Below are positions 1-13,172 of a stretch of DNA of 64,000 nt, piece by piece (positions within the stretch are counted from its first letter, which is position 1; each line of letters starts with the position of its first letter). The position numbers were made by a program, and so were the translations under genes. This DNA comes from Acidobacteriota bacterium (GTDB lineage Bacteria; Acidobacteriota; Aminicenantia; JBFLYD01). A model generated the notes under the pieces. The model ran no database searches. It saw only the letters and a list, made by a program, of their open reading frames with translations, and was not told where the DNA came from. The DNA lies in NCBI GenBank assembly GCA_040756905.1, contig JBFLYD010000043.1, forward strand, positions 87,891-151,890, in the 5' to 3' direction.

Positions 1-3000
1 CAAACTTTAGTTTCAAGGATGAATCCACTCTTTCAATTCTTTCTATTTCTTTTGTCTGCGCCAGGTATTTAATCTCTCCAAATTTTAATAAATCTACAAA
101 TTCAGGAGGGACTTTTCCGTATCTATCCTCCACCTCTTCTCTTATTTTCTCTATTTCTTCAAGTTCCTTTACAGAGGATATTTTTTTGTAAAAATATATT
201 CTCTGACTCATTTCAGGAATAAAATCCTCGGGAATCTTCAATTCCATTTTCAAATCAATTTCTGAAATTATCCCAGCTTCTCCAATTCCTCTAAGTTCCC
301 GGACTGTTTCTTCAATAAGCTTTATATAATAATCAAAACCAACTTCTCCAATATGCCCGTGCTGCCTCTCTCCCAGAAGATTTCCAGCGCCTCGAATTTC
401 AAGATCCATAGCAGCAAGTCGGAAACTTGACCCCAGTTCGGAGAATTCTTGTAAAGCTCTCAATCTCTTCTTTGCAACATAATTCATTGCTCTCATAGAT
501 GGTGCTAGAAAATACGCATAAGCCTGTCTATCGGATCTCCCAACCCTTCCTCTTAACTGATACAATTGAGCCAATCCAAACATGTCAGCACGATTTACTA
601 TAAGAGTATTAACAAGAGGAATATCTATGCCGTTCTCTATTATAGTAGTCGAAACTAATATATCATATTCGTGGTTTATAAATTTCATCATTATATCCTC
701 TATTTGAGAACCTTTCATTTTTCCATGCATGATTGCGATTTTCGCTTCTGGCACCAATCTTGACAAAAATGAATGAATTACATTTAAATTTTCAATCCTG
801 TTGTGGACAAAATACACCTGTCCTCTTCTACCCAGTTCTCTTTTGATCGCCTCATAAATTACTTCTTTTGAAAAGTTTGTCACAATCGTCTGAATTGAAA
901 GCCTGTCTTTTGGTGGAGTCTCGATCAAGCTTAAATCTCTCATACCCATTAAGGTCATGTTTAGCGTCCTCGGAATTGGGGTGGCTGTCATTGTTAAAAC
1001 ATCTATTTTTGTCTTCAATTTTTTTATCTTTTCTTTATGACTGACTCCAAATCGTTGCTCTTCATCAACAATCAACAAACCTAAATCTTTATATTTTAAA
1101 TCAGAGGAGAGTAATCTGTGAGTCCCTATAACTATGTCCACCAATCCTTTTCCTAAATCATCGGTTATTTTTTTCTGTTCCGATTTTTTTTGAAGACGAC
1201 TTAACATCTCTATCCTGACAGGATATCCCGTGAATCTCTTTTTAAAAGTGTTATAATGCTGAAAAGCAAGAATTGTGGTTGGACATAGAAGAACAACCTG
1301 CTTTCCATCCATAATTGCCTTGAATGCAGCTCTAATTGCCACTTCTGTCTTTCCATATCCAACATCTCCGCATAAAAGTCTATCCATAGGATAAATGGCT
1401 TCCATATCTTTTTTTATCTCTTTAATTGCTCTTTCCTGGTCTTCAGTTTCTTCAAACTCAAATGATTCTTCAAATTCTCTCTGCCATATACTATCTCCAG
1501 AATAGGCATGACCTTTAATTGTTTTTCTCATCGCATAAAGATTGAGTAGTTCGACTGCCATTTCTTTGATTGCCTTTTTTACCCTGCTCTTTACTCTCTC
1601 CCAGGTTACACCCCCGAGTTTGTCTAAAACAGGTGAGGTTCCACTCTTGTAAAGATGAATCAAATCAAGTCGATATAAAGGTAAAAGAAGCTTATCACCA
1701 TCTCTGTATAAAATTTCCATCAGCTCATGAATTTGACTGTCTACTCTTACATTCTTCAACCCATTGAAAATTCCTATCCCATGCTCCGAGTGAACTATAA
1801 AATTCCCAATTTTTATATCCCTGAAAGATGAGGTGAATGGTTTTATATAAGACCTTCTGAAATGAAGTTCAATTTCACCAAACAAATCATTCTCGGTGAG
1901 AATATTTATCTTTTCTTCAGAAAAAGAAAAACCTTCTGAGAGGTCATTCCTTAATATTAACAATTTAGATTTACTGTTTGAACTTTCAATAAAATTAAAA
2001 ATACTGTAATCCTCAAAAGCTTCATGCAGTCTTTTTGATTTATATTCTGATTTAATGAGAAATATGTAATTTTCATCATTCCTGATCCCTCTTTTTATGT
2101 CTTCAATAAAAATTGGGATATTCCCTTTATACTTTGGAGAAGTCTGAAAATTAAAATAAAATTTATTATCTCCTGGAGAAATTTCCTCAAAAAATATCCC
2201 ATTTTTTTCAATGTTTTTAAAAAAATCAAAAGAAAATATATAATTAATCGGTAATACTAATTCCCGGTTTTTCTTTGCTGATTCAATACTTAATGAGACA
2301 TTCTTGATATGGTCTTCTATTTCCTGTTCTATCTGATCTTTTTCATCAAGAACAAACAGAAAATCTCTGAAAAATACATCCGGTGAGATGAATTTTTCTT
2401 TTAATATCAAGAAGAGAAAGATAAATTCCGAAGAAATTTCTCCCTTTCTCAAGATATTTATTTTATCCTCTAATTTTTCCTTTAAAGAAGCATTTCCCCA
2501 GTAATCATTTGACAATTTTATCCATTTAGTTACTGAATCTTCATCAACAGGGATTTCAAAAAAAGAAGGAATTATTGCCTCTTCAATTTTCTTTATTGAC
2601 CTCTGAGAAGAAGGGTCAAAATATCTGACAGATCGAATAATTTCATCTTCAAACTCAATCCTGAATGGATAGTTCTCCCATGGAGAAAAAACATCTAAGA
2701 TCCCTCCTCTCCACGAAAACTCTTCCTTTAAAGTGGTCAGATCTTCCTCTTTATATCCAAAAAATTTTAATTTTTTAATTAGAGTTTCTCGATCATATTC
2801 ATATCCAGTTATAATTTCAATAAAAAGATTTCTTACATCATTAAGCCCAAGAAAAGGCTTCAAGATCCCTATCCATGGGGTTATGCCGATGCTAATTGTA
2901 TCGGTTTGCATTGCATAGAAAAATTTCATTCTTTGAGAAAGATTTCCCCAAGGAGTAGCAGGTTCATGGTAAGGATTGATTATTGATGGCGGAAGAACAA

Positions 3001-3247
3001 ATGTCTCATCTTCTTTATTTAGTATTAATTTTGACAAAGGTTTTATCTTTTTTAGGTATTCCTCACTGGAAAATGCAGTTGGATGAATAAGGAGAATTTT
3101 CCTGTTCAGTTCTTTCTGAAGAATAGCCAAAACATAAGACTTTGCAGTTGAATTTAACCCAGATATATGAAGACCTCTTTCTCCAGATTCAATAAGATTG
3201 AGTAGATTTTTAAATCTCTTGTTTTTATTAATAAAACAAATATCCAC
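1..3247 (-). CDS. mfd: Transcription-repair coupling factor Mfd (C-terminus beyond window)
   Basis: Translating the minus strand gives about 1082 residues that run off the window edge. Mfd is an ATP-driven DNA translocase that removes stalled RNA polymerase from lesions and recruits the UvrABC repair proteins. Visible in order: a UvrB-like N-terminal region, a CarD-like RNA polymerase interaction segment (VHSEHGIGIFNGL), the helicase motif I CGDVGYGKTE, the DEEQ box in LIVDEEQRFGVSHK, and the TATPIPRTL and QLRGRVGRS helicase motifs. The terminal Mfd domain is only partly inside. The start is the GTG at 3247: an in-frame TAA lies one codon upstream of its neighbour and no ATG precedes the conserved sequence. 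No clear ribosome site is seen, and the gene is separated from its upstream neighbour by an F1 repeat. Confidence 0.95.
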   Translation of the reverse strand, partial: MDICFINKNKRFKNLLNLIESGERGLHISGLNSTAKSYVLAILQKELNRKILLIHPTAFSSEEYLKKIKPLSKLILNKEDETFVLPPSIINPYHEPATPWGNLSQRMKFFYAMQTDTISIGITPWIGILKPFLGLNDVRNLFIEIITGYEYDRETLIKKLKFFGYKEEDLTTLKEEFSWRGGILDVFSPWENYPFRIEFEDEIIRSVRYFDPSSQRSIKKIEEAIIPSFFEIPVDEDSVTKWIKLSNDYWGNASLKEKLEDKINILRKGEISSEFIFLFLILKEKFISPDVFFRDFLFVLDEKDQIEQEIEDHIKNVSLSIESAKKNRELVLPINYIFSFDFFKNIEKNGIFFEEISPGDNKFYFNFQTSPKYKGNIPIFIEDIKRGIRNDENYIFLIKSEYKSKRLHEAFEDYSIFNFIESSNSKSKLLILRNDLSEGFSFSEEKINILTENDLFGEIELHFRRSYIKPFTSSFRDIKIGNFIVHSEHGIGIFNGLKNVRVDSQIHELMEILYRDGDKLLLPLYRLDLIHLYKSGTSPVLDKLGGVTWERVKSRVKKAIKEMAVELLNLYAMRKTIKGHAYSGDSIWQREFEESFEFEETEDQERAIKEIKKDMEAIYPMDRLLCGDVGYGKTEVAIRAAFKAIMDGKQVVLLCPTTILAFQHYNTFKKRFTGYPVRIEMLSRLQKKSEQKKITDDLGKGLVDIVIGTHRLLSSDLKYKDLGLLIVDEEQRFGVSHKEKIKKLKTKIDVLTMTATPIPRTLNMTLMGMRDLSLIETPPKDRLSIQTIVTNFSKEVIYEAIKRELGRRGQVYFVHNRIENLNVIHSFLSRLVPEAKIAIMHGKMKGSQIEDIMMKFINHEYDILVSTTIIENGIDIPLVNTLIVNRADMFGLAQLYQLRGRVGRSDRQAYAYFLAPSMRAMNYVAKKRLRALQEFSELGSSFRLAAMDLEIRGAGNLLGERQHGHIGEVGFDYYIKLIEETVRELRGIGEAGIISEIDLKMELKIPEDFIPEMSQRIYFYKKISSVKELEEIEKIREEVEDRYGKVPPEFVDLLKFGEIKYLAQTKEIERIERVDSSLKLKF

Positions 3248-3293
3248 TTTTTAATTTTATAAAATTTTCAATAATCAGCAAAGGTTTTGAAGC

Positions 3294-3739
3294 AAGTAAA
3301 GTTTTGTGGGGTAAGAAGTTAACTAATGTATTTATGGGCAGCAGGGGTGGCGGAGAAACCGAAGGTTCCTGAAAACCGTCACGAATGCGAAGCGGGCATG
3401 GTTTCCTCCCCATTTTAATTGGGGAGGAAGAGCGAAGCATGAGTGCTCCCGCACTAACTGTATTCATTCCAAAAAAATTAAGTGATGGGAGTAGAGATAT
3501 TATGAATTCCTTAATTTATAGCAAACGCATAAAATATTGTTACATGTAGGGCAAGGCTAAAGCCTTGCATTAAGCAACCCCCGAATCAAGTTCGGGGCAG
3601 GCTCTAAAGGGTTGCCCTACAATTTATTCAATGCGTTTGTATTAGGTAATAATAAGTTAGTGCGGGACTGGGGAAAATACAGCGTGTTTTTGAAGTCACC
3701 CCTGCTGCCCAAATTTTTTACCACTACAAAACTTTACTT
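3294..3739. repeat. F1 composite palindromic repeat, copy a
   Basis: This fills most of the 509-bp gap between the heptose nucleotidyltransferase gene and mfd. It has nested layers. The outer layer is a terminal inverted repeat, AAGTAAAGTTTTGT at 3294 and its complement ending at 3739. The next is a core from 3336 to 3710 bounded by GGGCAGCAGGGGTG and CACCCCTGCTGCCC, a perfect pairing. Inside are a GGTTTCCTCCCC/GGGGAGGAA hairpin, a CCCGCACTAACT/AGTTAGTGCGGG pair, and an inner unit at 3532-3639 bounded by CAAACGCAT and ATGCGTTTG. The core is nearly identical to 56032-56409. Short open frames inside (for example minus strand 3228-3467) look like by-products of the repeat. There is no transposase, so this is a MITE-like or structural element. 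Confidence 0.85.
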
Positions 3740-3756
3740 GTTTCCCCACAGATCAA

Positions 3757-4227
3757 TCAAGTGTTTAATATCTTTGCGATGATTGCTGAAGTTGAATATT
3801 TTTTTTGGTATGGGAATATGAGAACTCTCCCCCCATATGACTCAACAAAATCTCTACCCACAACCTGGTCTGTGTTATAATCTCCTCCTTTTATCAGAAA
3901 ATCCGGTTCGATATTCTTTATTAACTCAAGAGGTGTTTCTTCATCGAAAGGGACAAGATAGTCTATGTATTCAATGGATTCCAATATCTCCAATCTTTCA
4001 TTCAAAGGGAATATGGGTCTATTTTTTCCTTTAATGACCTTTACTGAATCATCGGTGTTAACTCCAACGATAAGAATATCACCCATTGATTCAGCCCACT
4101 TGAAAAGCCTTATGTGACCAGGGTGAATCAGATCAAAACATCCATTTGTAAAAACAATTTTTTTATTGTGTTTTTTTAAATTTGTTTTTATTTCAATTAT
4201 CTCATCAAGACTTCTTACTTTTTCCAT
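3757..4227 (-). CDS. RfaE2/HldE-type heptose 1-phosphate nucleotidyltransferase
   Basis: A 156-residue member of the cytidylyltransferase-like nucleotidyltransferase family, the size of a stand-alone RfaE2 or of the C-terminal domain of HldE. It would transfer AMP from ATP to D-glycero-beta-D-manno-heptose 1-phosphate, giving ADP-heptose for the LPS core. The family motif TNGCFDLIHPGH lies at residues 27-38 (HPGH 35-38), with IKGKNRPIFP near 65-74 and the C-terminal STSAII. It overlaps the upstream wzt gene by 13 bp, so it is translated with an O-antigen exporter, which supports an envelope role. A glycerol-3-phosphate cytidylyltransferase of the same fold is the main alternative. No HldE kinase domain is present here, so the matching kinase must be elsewhere. 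Confidence 0.85.
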   Translation of the reverse strand: MEKVRSLDEIIEIKTNLKKHNKKIVFTNGCFDLIHPGHIRLFKWAESMGDILIVGVNTDDSVKVIKGKNRPIFPLNERLEILESIEYIDYLVPFDEETPLELIKNIEPDFLIKGGDYNTDQVVGRDFVESYGGRVLIFPYQKKYSTSAIIAKILNT

Positions 4228-5495
4228 TTTATGTTAGGTGAAAAGGTCCAAGAATGGTTTGGTCTCCAAATACCTATATCTTTTTTCCTTGAGAATACCC
4301 TGAATTCATATAGAGATCTGTGATAATCATACGCGTATCCATCTCTTTTATGAATTGCGACATCAAGAAAATAACTTCCATTTATCAAGTTAAGATTTTT
4401 TATTTTAAATGTGACCTTCCCTCTCCCTTCTAAATGGTCAGAAACAAAATCCTCAAAGTTAGTATTTGTTCCATAAACCGACATACCCTGAGGATTAAAA
4501 ATTCCAATCCCAAAAACAAAATCATCAATTTTTTTCTTTGATTCTACTTCAAGCTCAATCCTCATTTCCTCGCCCTCATGAAATACCCACTTCTCTTCCC
4601 CATCGGAAGATTTCAACTTCACAGAGAGAATCTCCACTTCTCTACTGCCCCATCTTGCCTCTCTCTTTTCCTCTATTTGAGGAGCCAATTCTTCTCTCTC
4701 AGCTTCTTTCTCTTTTTCTTTATGAAGGGTCTCCAATTTTTCCTCTGTTATCTGAGCTACATCCTTCAAATATGCATCAACTACCCTTTTTGGGTCACCT
4801 TTCGTCTGACATTTACCTTTTTTTAGCCAGATCACTTCATCGCAGATATTCTCAACTGTCGTAAGGTCATGACTCACAAAAAGTATGGTCTTCTGTCTTC
4901 TTTTAAAATCTGCTATTCTATCAAGACATTTTGGTACGAAAGCTGCATCTCCAACAGCCAAAACTTCATCTATTAAAAGAATATCAGGGTTAACGTTTAT
5001 TGCTATTGAAAACCCAAGTCTCATATACATTCCAGAAGAATAAGTTTTTACTGGCTGATCTATGAATTCTTCAAGCTCTGCGAATTTAACAATCTCATCA
5101 AACTTTTCCGAGATTTCCTTCTTACTCAATCCGAGCATAATGCCATTTATGTATATATTTTCTCTCGCTGAAATTTCAGGATGAAAACCTACCCCCAATT
5201 CAATTAAAGCTGAAACTTTACCATCCACATTAACTGCACCCTCTGTTGGTTTTGTGATACCCGCAATGACCTTCAACAGTGTGCTTTTTCCTGAGCCATT
5301 TGCTCCTATAATTCCGAGAGTTGCTCCTTTCTTTACACTAAAACTCACACTATCAAGAGCATGGATTATCTCATCTGGCCTTAATTCTTTAAAGAAAGTG
5401 CCCCTTAATAGAGCACTTTTTAATGTTTGAAATCTATATCTTGATGAATACTTTCTGTAGATTTTAGAGACATTCTGAACATCAATAACGATCAA
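4215..5495 (-). CDS. wzt: O-antigen/polysaccharide ABC exporter ATP-binding protein (Wzt type)
   Basis: The 426-residue ATPase of an ABC-2 exporter that moves lipid-linked polysaccharide across the inner membrane. Walker A GANGSGKST is at about residues 64-72, the signature SSGMYMRL at 153-160 and Walker B ILLIDE at 172-177, followed by the H-loop in LFVSHDL. After a charged linker at about 245-285 there is a C-terminal beta-rich domain (about 285-426) like the Wzt domain that recognises the glycan cap; short TagH/RfbE-like proteins lack it. It lies one base after the permease gene and overlaps the next gene by 13 bp, so the two form an exporter unit. A teichoic-acid role is unlikely given the heptose gene beside it. 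Confidence 0.92.
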   Translation of the reverse strand: MIVIDVQNVSKIYRKYSSRYRFQTLKSALLRGTFFKELRPDEIIHALDSVSFSVKKGATLGIIGANGSGKSTLLKVIAGITKPTEGAVNVDGKVSALIELGVGFHPEISARENIYINGIMLGLSKKEISEKFDEIVKFAELEEFIDQPVKTYSSGMYMRLGFSIAINVNPDILLIDEVLAVGDAAFVPKCLDRIADFKRRQKTILFVSHDLTTVENICDEVIWLKKGKCQTKGDPKRVVDAYLKDVAQITEEKLETLHKEKEKEAEREELAPQIEEKREARWGSREVEILSVKLKSSDGEEKWVFHEGEEMRIELEVESKKKIDDFVFGIGIFNPQGMSVYGTNTNFEDFVSDHLEGRGKVTFKIKNLNLINGSYFLDVAIHKRDGYAYDYHRSLYEFRVFSRKKDIGIWRPNHSWTFSPNIKWKK

Positions 5496-6305
5496 TTACA
5501 CCTCCTCAGAAAATGAATCTCTCAGCTTATTAAAAACAAAATAGCCAATTAAAAATACTACTACAGAAAAAATGAATGTAACAGATAATCTTTTCCAGTG
5601 AGGCAGGGAGCTATAAAATATGGAATATTGATATGACTCTATCACATGAGTCATAGGATTCAGACTCAAAAATATTTTCAGGAATTTTGATTCCTGAATT
5701 ACAGGGAATGAAAAAGGATAAATAATTGGTGTTGAAAAAAACCATAATGTCACAAGATTAGCTAAGATATTTTGAATATCCCTGAATATGACACTTAAAG
5801 AAGATATTAATAGCGAAAACCCCAATATCAGGATGAATTGAATAATTATTGAAATTGGGAGAAAAAAAACCCAGAATGTAAGATTCCTGCCGATTAGAAT
5901 AAAAAATAAAAAAAGGATAGGAAGGCCAAATATAAAATTCATAAGATTTGCCAGAACTACTACTGTAGGCAGAACCTCAGCAGGAAATAGAATTTTTTTA
6001 ATAAGATTTCCGTTAATTATTAAAACATTAGAACTTTCCAGAAGGGAGGAACTGAACCATATCCATGGAAGTAATCCACAAAATAGAAATAAAGAATATG
6101 TGAAAGGGTTTGCTTCGAAAGTCGGGTCTCTTGGCCTGATTATAAAACCAAAAACAATAGTATAAACGAGAAGAAGAAGGAATGGATTAAAAAAAGACCA
6201 AAGAAACCCGAGGATTGACCCTCTATATCTTGCTTTTAGCTCTCTTGAAACAAGACTTTGAATTAAAACTCGGTATTTTAAAAGCTCTCTGATGTTTTTT
6301 ATCAT
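5496..6305 (-). CDS. wzm: O-antigen/polysaccharide ABC exporter permease (Wzm type)
   Basis: A 269-residue integral membrane protein of the ABC-2 permease family and partner of the ATPase encoded next. It starts with the amphipathic stretch RELKARYRGSILGFLWSFFNP that is typical of Wzm/TagG/RfbA proteins, followed by about six hydrophobic segments and the family feature LWFFSTPIIYPFS near residue 185. It would form the transmembrane channel for undecaprenyl-linked glycan. Its start overlaps the end of the methyltransferase gene by 4 bp, showing translation coupled to the tail of the atp operon. Which glycan is exported cannot be told from the sequence. Confidence 0.92.
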   Translation of the reverse strand: MIKNIRELLKYRVLIQSLVSRELKARYRGSILGFLWSFFNPFLLLLVYTIVFGFIIRPRDPTFEANPFTYSLFLFCGLLPWIWFSSSLLESSNVLIINGNLIKKILFPAEVLPTVVVLANLMNFIFGLPILFLFFILIGRNLTFWVFFLPISIIIQFILILGFSLLISSLSVIFRDIQNILANLVTLWFFSTPIIYPFSFPVIQESKFLKIFLSLNPMTHVIESYQYSIFYSSLPHWKRLSVTFIFSVVVFLIGYFVFNKLRDSFSEEV

Positions 6306-7034
6306 ATAACCTTGCCATTAAGAATATTCTGCATTTCTTCAGTAAAAGTTCCATCATCCTTGTGGATTATAATTGGCTCTTCCTCAATAATCTTGTTTGA
6401 AAAAAAAACAACTTCTGTGAGAAAAAGATTTGATTTGGAATTTTTTTTTGGATAAACATATTTTATTCTTTTAATTTTTAACTTATTCTTCATGCACGCA
6501 TCTTCAAAATCATCTTTTCTTTCAGTCCTAAATATAAAATAGGCTTTTCCATTTTTTTTCATTAAAGAAGATGTGACTTTCATTACATCATAAATATCGC
6601 ATAGAATCTCATGTCTTGCAATTGCCTTCTCTATATCAGGATTTGTCTTTCCCTCTCCTACTTTTCTGTAAGGAGGATTAGAAAAAACCACATCGTATTT
6701 TTCATTCAAACATAATTTCCTCAGATCAGCCTGAAGAACTTTGATTTTGTTTCCAAAGTTATTTATCTCAACATTTTTTTTCGCCAACTCTACAAGGGAT
6801 TTCTGTATTTCAACAGTAACAATTTTCTTAAGGGGATTTGAGTGGGTCAATATTAAAGAAATAATTCCATTTCCAGCTCCCAATTCAATTAGTTTATCGC
6901 CTTTTTTTGTCTTGATGAAAGAAGCCAAAAGAGGAGCATCTATTGAGAAACGAAATCCTTTTACTTTTTGAAGTACCTTAATTTTTCCTTTAAAAAAGGA
7001 ATCAAAACTTATTTTATCGTTAAATTCTTCGATA

Positions 7035-7045
<11 letters not shown>
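6302..7045 (-). CDS. tRNA1(Val) A37 N6-methyltransferase family (TrmN6/YfiC-like)
   Basis: A 247-residue S-adenosylmethionine-dependent methyltransferase. The SAM-binding motif ELGAGNG lies at about residues 54-60, an acidic strand end (TVEI) at about 77-80, and the N6-adenine catalytic motif NPPY at 123-126 within VVFSNPPYRK. YfiC/TrmN6 proteins of this size methylate A37 of tRNA1(Val); some relatives methylate other adenines or the glutamine of release factors, so the target is inferred. It overlaps the end of atpC by 11 bp and the Wzm gene by 4 bp, so it sits at the junction of the ATP synthase and LPS export sets in one likely transcript. Confidence 0.75.
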
Positions 7046-8881
<1,836 letters not shown>

Positions 8882-9747
8882 CTAAATTCTCGATTTAGCC
8901 AGAGCTTCTGAAGCAGTCATAATATCTATCAATTCTTTTGTGATGGAAGCCTGACGAATTTTATTCATAATCAATGTAAGATTTTCGATTAAATCCCCAG
9001 CATTCTTTGTTGCCTGCTCCATCGCCATCATTCTTGCAGAATGTTCAGCAGTAGCAGATTCCATCAAAATGTTGAAGACAAGAAATTCTACATATTTTGG
9101 CATAAGTTCATTGAAAATCTCCCGCGGTTCCGGCTCATAAATATAATCAATCATCACTTCTTCAGTTTCCCATTTGGGAACTGGCAATAACTTTTCCCAT
9201 ACAATTTTCTGTCTTATCAATGACTCAAATTTATTATATATTACATAAATTGCATCTGTTTTCCTGTTCTCGTAAAGCTCAATTATTTTTTTGGATATAT
9301 CAAGAGTTTTCTCATAATTTATCTTAAAAAATAAGTCTATCCATACATGCCTTATGGGATAAGGTCTTTTTCTGAAAAAATCTCTTCCTTTTTTCCCTAT
9401 CAAAATCAAATTAATTTTTGATTCTTTAGTCTTTTCCTCGATAAATTCATGGGAAAATTTTATAATGTTTGAATTGAAAGCACCGCATAATCCTTTATCT
9501 CCGGTAACAATAACTACATCAACCGATTTCTCTTCCCTTACCTCGAGCAAAGGATGGAGAGAAGTAACAACTCTTGAGGAAAGGCTTCTGATAACATCTT
9601 TTAACTTTTCAGAATAAGGCCTTGATGATAAAAGTGTTTTCTGAGTTCTTTTTAATTTTGCAGCAGAAACTGTTTTCATCGCACTTGTCATCTGTTGAGT
9701 ATTTTTTATGCTTCTGATCTTTCTCCTATAATCTAAAAGTGTTGGCA

Positions 9748-9748
<1 letters not shown>
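8882..9748 (-). CDS. atpG: ATP synthase F1 gamma subunit
   Basis: A 288-residue central-shaft subunit that couples rotation of the c ring to catalysis in the alpha3beta3 head. The N-terminal helix has the signature RRKIRSIKNTQQMTSAMKTVSAAKL and the C-terminal helix contains MESATAEHSARMMAMEQATKNA, both highly conserved in gamma. The middle carries the Rossmann-like segment VVIVTGDKGLCGAFNSN. Its start shares one base with the end of atpA, consistent with coupled translation. Confidence 0.97.
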
Positions 9749-11813
<2,065 letters not shown>

Positions 11814-11815
11814 TA

Positions 11816-12571
11816 TTAAATCTCCTTTAAATCTTCCAAGACTTTGGTAATTATTTTCTCTTGCTGATCTTTATCCAGTGTTTTTTTCATTTTTTCTTCT
11901 GCCAGAGCTATTGAAAGCTGAGAACCATATTCTTTTAGCTCATCCATTGCTTTCTTTGCATGGGTTTCAATTTCCTTCTTAACAGATCTCAGGATTTTCT
12001 CTCTTTCTACCTCGGCTTCCTTTAATAATTTTTTCTTCTCCTCTATTCCTTCCTCCTCTGCCTTCTTCTTCATCCCTTTTATCTCTTCTCTTATTCTCTC
12101 AAGTCTCCTTTCAATTGATCTTAATCTTTCCTCTGCTTCTTTTTTGAGATTTTCTGAGCTTTCGATTCTTTCTTTTATTTTATCCCCTCTACCTTTCAAA
12201 AAATTTATCAATGATTTTCTAATTAAAAGGAATATGAAACCAAAAAGGATAACAAAATTAAAAGTTTTTCCAAGAAAATCAAACCATGCTGATCTGTGGG
12301 CTTCACCTTCGCTCATTCCGAAAATATCTATGGACGAGCACACTGAAAAGAAAATAAATAAAACTAATACAAGCCTGGTGTGCTGTCCCGTAAACATCTT
12401 CATAAACAAAAAATCTTTCCTACAGCACACTGAAGGGGCATGGGGAAGAGGCTTCCCCATGTCTGGGGGGTGCTCAGCGAAGCGTCTAAGGGGGGCTTGC
12501 CCCCATAGGGAAAGTGTCTTGTCGCATAAAAATAAAAAAAGATATTTAAGTGACAAGACACTCGCTTTCAT
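11816..12571 (-). CDS. atpF: ATP synthase F0 b subunit with repeat-derived N-terminal insert
   Basis: The open frame has 251 residues; b subunits are usually 150-195. The last 165 or so are a normal b subunit: a membrane helix (FNFVILFGFIFLLI) then a long charged coiled coil that reaches delta. Residues 4-65 are encoded by repeat F2 copy a (12377-12562), 186 bp, exactly 62 codons. Removing it gives MKA joined to RLVLVLFIFFSVCSS, a good signal-peptide-like start, as seen in some deltaproteobacterial b subunits. The original ATG at 12571 overlaps the upstream stop (ATGA). The repeat also supplies ATG 12403 with AGGAAAG upstream, which would give a 195-residue protein with an intact hydrophobic leader; I think this is the functional start. 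Confidence 0.88.
   Translation of the reverse strand: MKASVLSLKYLFLFLCDKTLSLWGQAPLRRFAEHPPDMGKPLPHAPSVCCRKDFLFMKMFTGQHTRLVLVLFIFFSVCSSIDIFGMSEGEAHRSAWFDFLGKTFNFVILFGFIFLLIRKSLINFLKGRGDKIKERIESSENLKKEAEERLRSIERRLERIREEIKGMKKKAEEEGIEEKKKLLKEAEVEREKILRSVKKEIETHAKKAMDELKEYGSQLSIALAEEKMKKTLDKDQQEKIITKVLEDLKEI
12377..12562 (-). repeat. F2 palindromic repeat, copy a, in frame within atpF
   Basis: A member of the four-copy F2 family. Read on the minus strand it starts with the stem AGTGTCTTGTC, whose complement GACAAGACACT follows after a 25-nt AT-rich loop. Next come the shared GC-rich middle (CCCTATGGGGGCAAGCCCCC, the TTAGACGCTTCGCT motif, and a GGGGAAG/CTTCCCC hairpin) and then a second stem GTGTGCTGT/ACAGCACAC. 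It lies immediately after the third codon of atpF and keeps the frame open. The other copies are at 19965-20153, 29647-29825 and 54379-54553. Confidence 0.9.
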
Positions 12572-12987
12572 ATTTTTAAAAAACTCTCCACTATCATTTC
12601 TGAAATCTCATCGGCTTCCTTTTCTAACTTTTTTATAGCCTCTCTTTTTTGATTATCTATTTTTTTTAATTCCTCTTTCAGCATTTTCTCCGATAAAGCT
12701 TTTGCCTCATTTATTATTCTCTCAATTTCAGTCTGGGTTTTGTTTCTAATATTTTCCTTAATCTCTGAAGCTTCAATTCTTGCCTGGCTCAGTTTATCAT
12801 TTAAAAACGATAATTTTTCCTCATAAATAGAAACTATTTCAGAAACCTTTTTTTCATTCTTAGAAATTAGACTCTCCCTGCCCTCTTTTATTTTCGAAAC
12901 AGAATTGAAGTAAACTTTTTGCATGAAAAAGGTAAGAATGCCTATTATCAATGCAATAGCGAACAGCGACAGATCTAAAGAAATCAT
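12568..12987 (-). CDS. atpF': ATP synthase F0 b' subunit (second peripheral-stalk subunit)
   Basis: About 139 residues from ATG 12987: an N-terminal membrane helix (FAIALIIGILTFFM) followed by a long charged coiled coil, the layout of b-type stalk subunits. It differs in sequence from the b subunit encoded right after it, so the complex probably has a b/b' heterodimer. The open frame can be extended to a TTG at 13029, which would add a polar 14-residue tail before the hydrophobic helix; I prefer 12987. It overlaps atpF by 4 bp (ATGA). It is the first gene of this set; genes for subunits a (atpB) and c (atpE), normally upstream, are absent. Confidence 0.85.
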   Translation of the reverse strand: MISLDLSLFAIALIIGILTFFMQKVYFNSVSKIKEGRESLISKNEKKVSEIVSIYEEKLSFLNDKLSQARIEASEIKENIRNKTQTEIERIINEAKALSEKMLKEELKKIDNQKREAIKKLEKEADEISEMIVESFLKI

Positions 12988-13172
12988 AAAACCATTTAAT
13001 TTTTTAGCATTTTTGCACTCTAAAGTCAATTTCTCTCTATTGTATCATCAACATTTTTAACATAGAGCCTAAACCTATTTTCATGTCACACCAGAGAGAC
13101 AAAGAGAATTTAAGTAAATTGTGTTTGATTCAAGTATTTTAAATAGGATTCAGATTAAACGAAATTCTTTAG

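Noticed and set aside
3228..3467. Minus-strand 79-aa frame ahead of mfd, with a similar frame at 55946-56164
   Set aside because: Both are translations of the F1 core; the likeness reflects the DNA repeat, not protein selection.
4538..4864. Plus-strand frames opposite wzt
   Set aside because: They are antisense shadows of a conserved ATPase domain and linker.
12144..12638. Plus-strand 164-aa frame opposite atpF/atpF'
   Set aside because: It is antisense to a conserved gene and half of it is repeat F2; no homology-like pattern.
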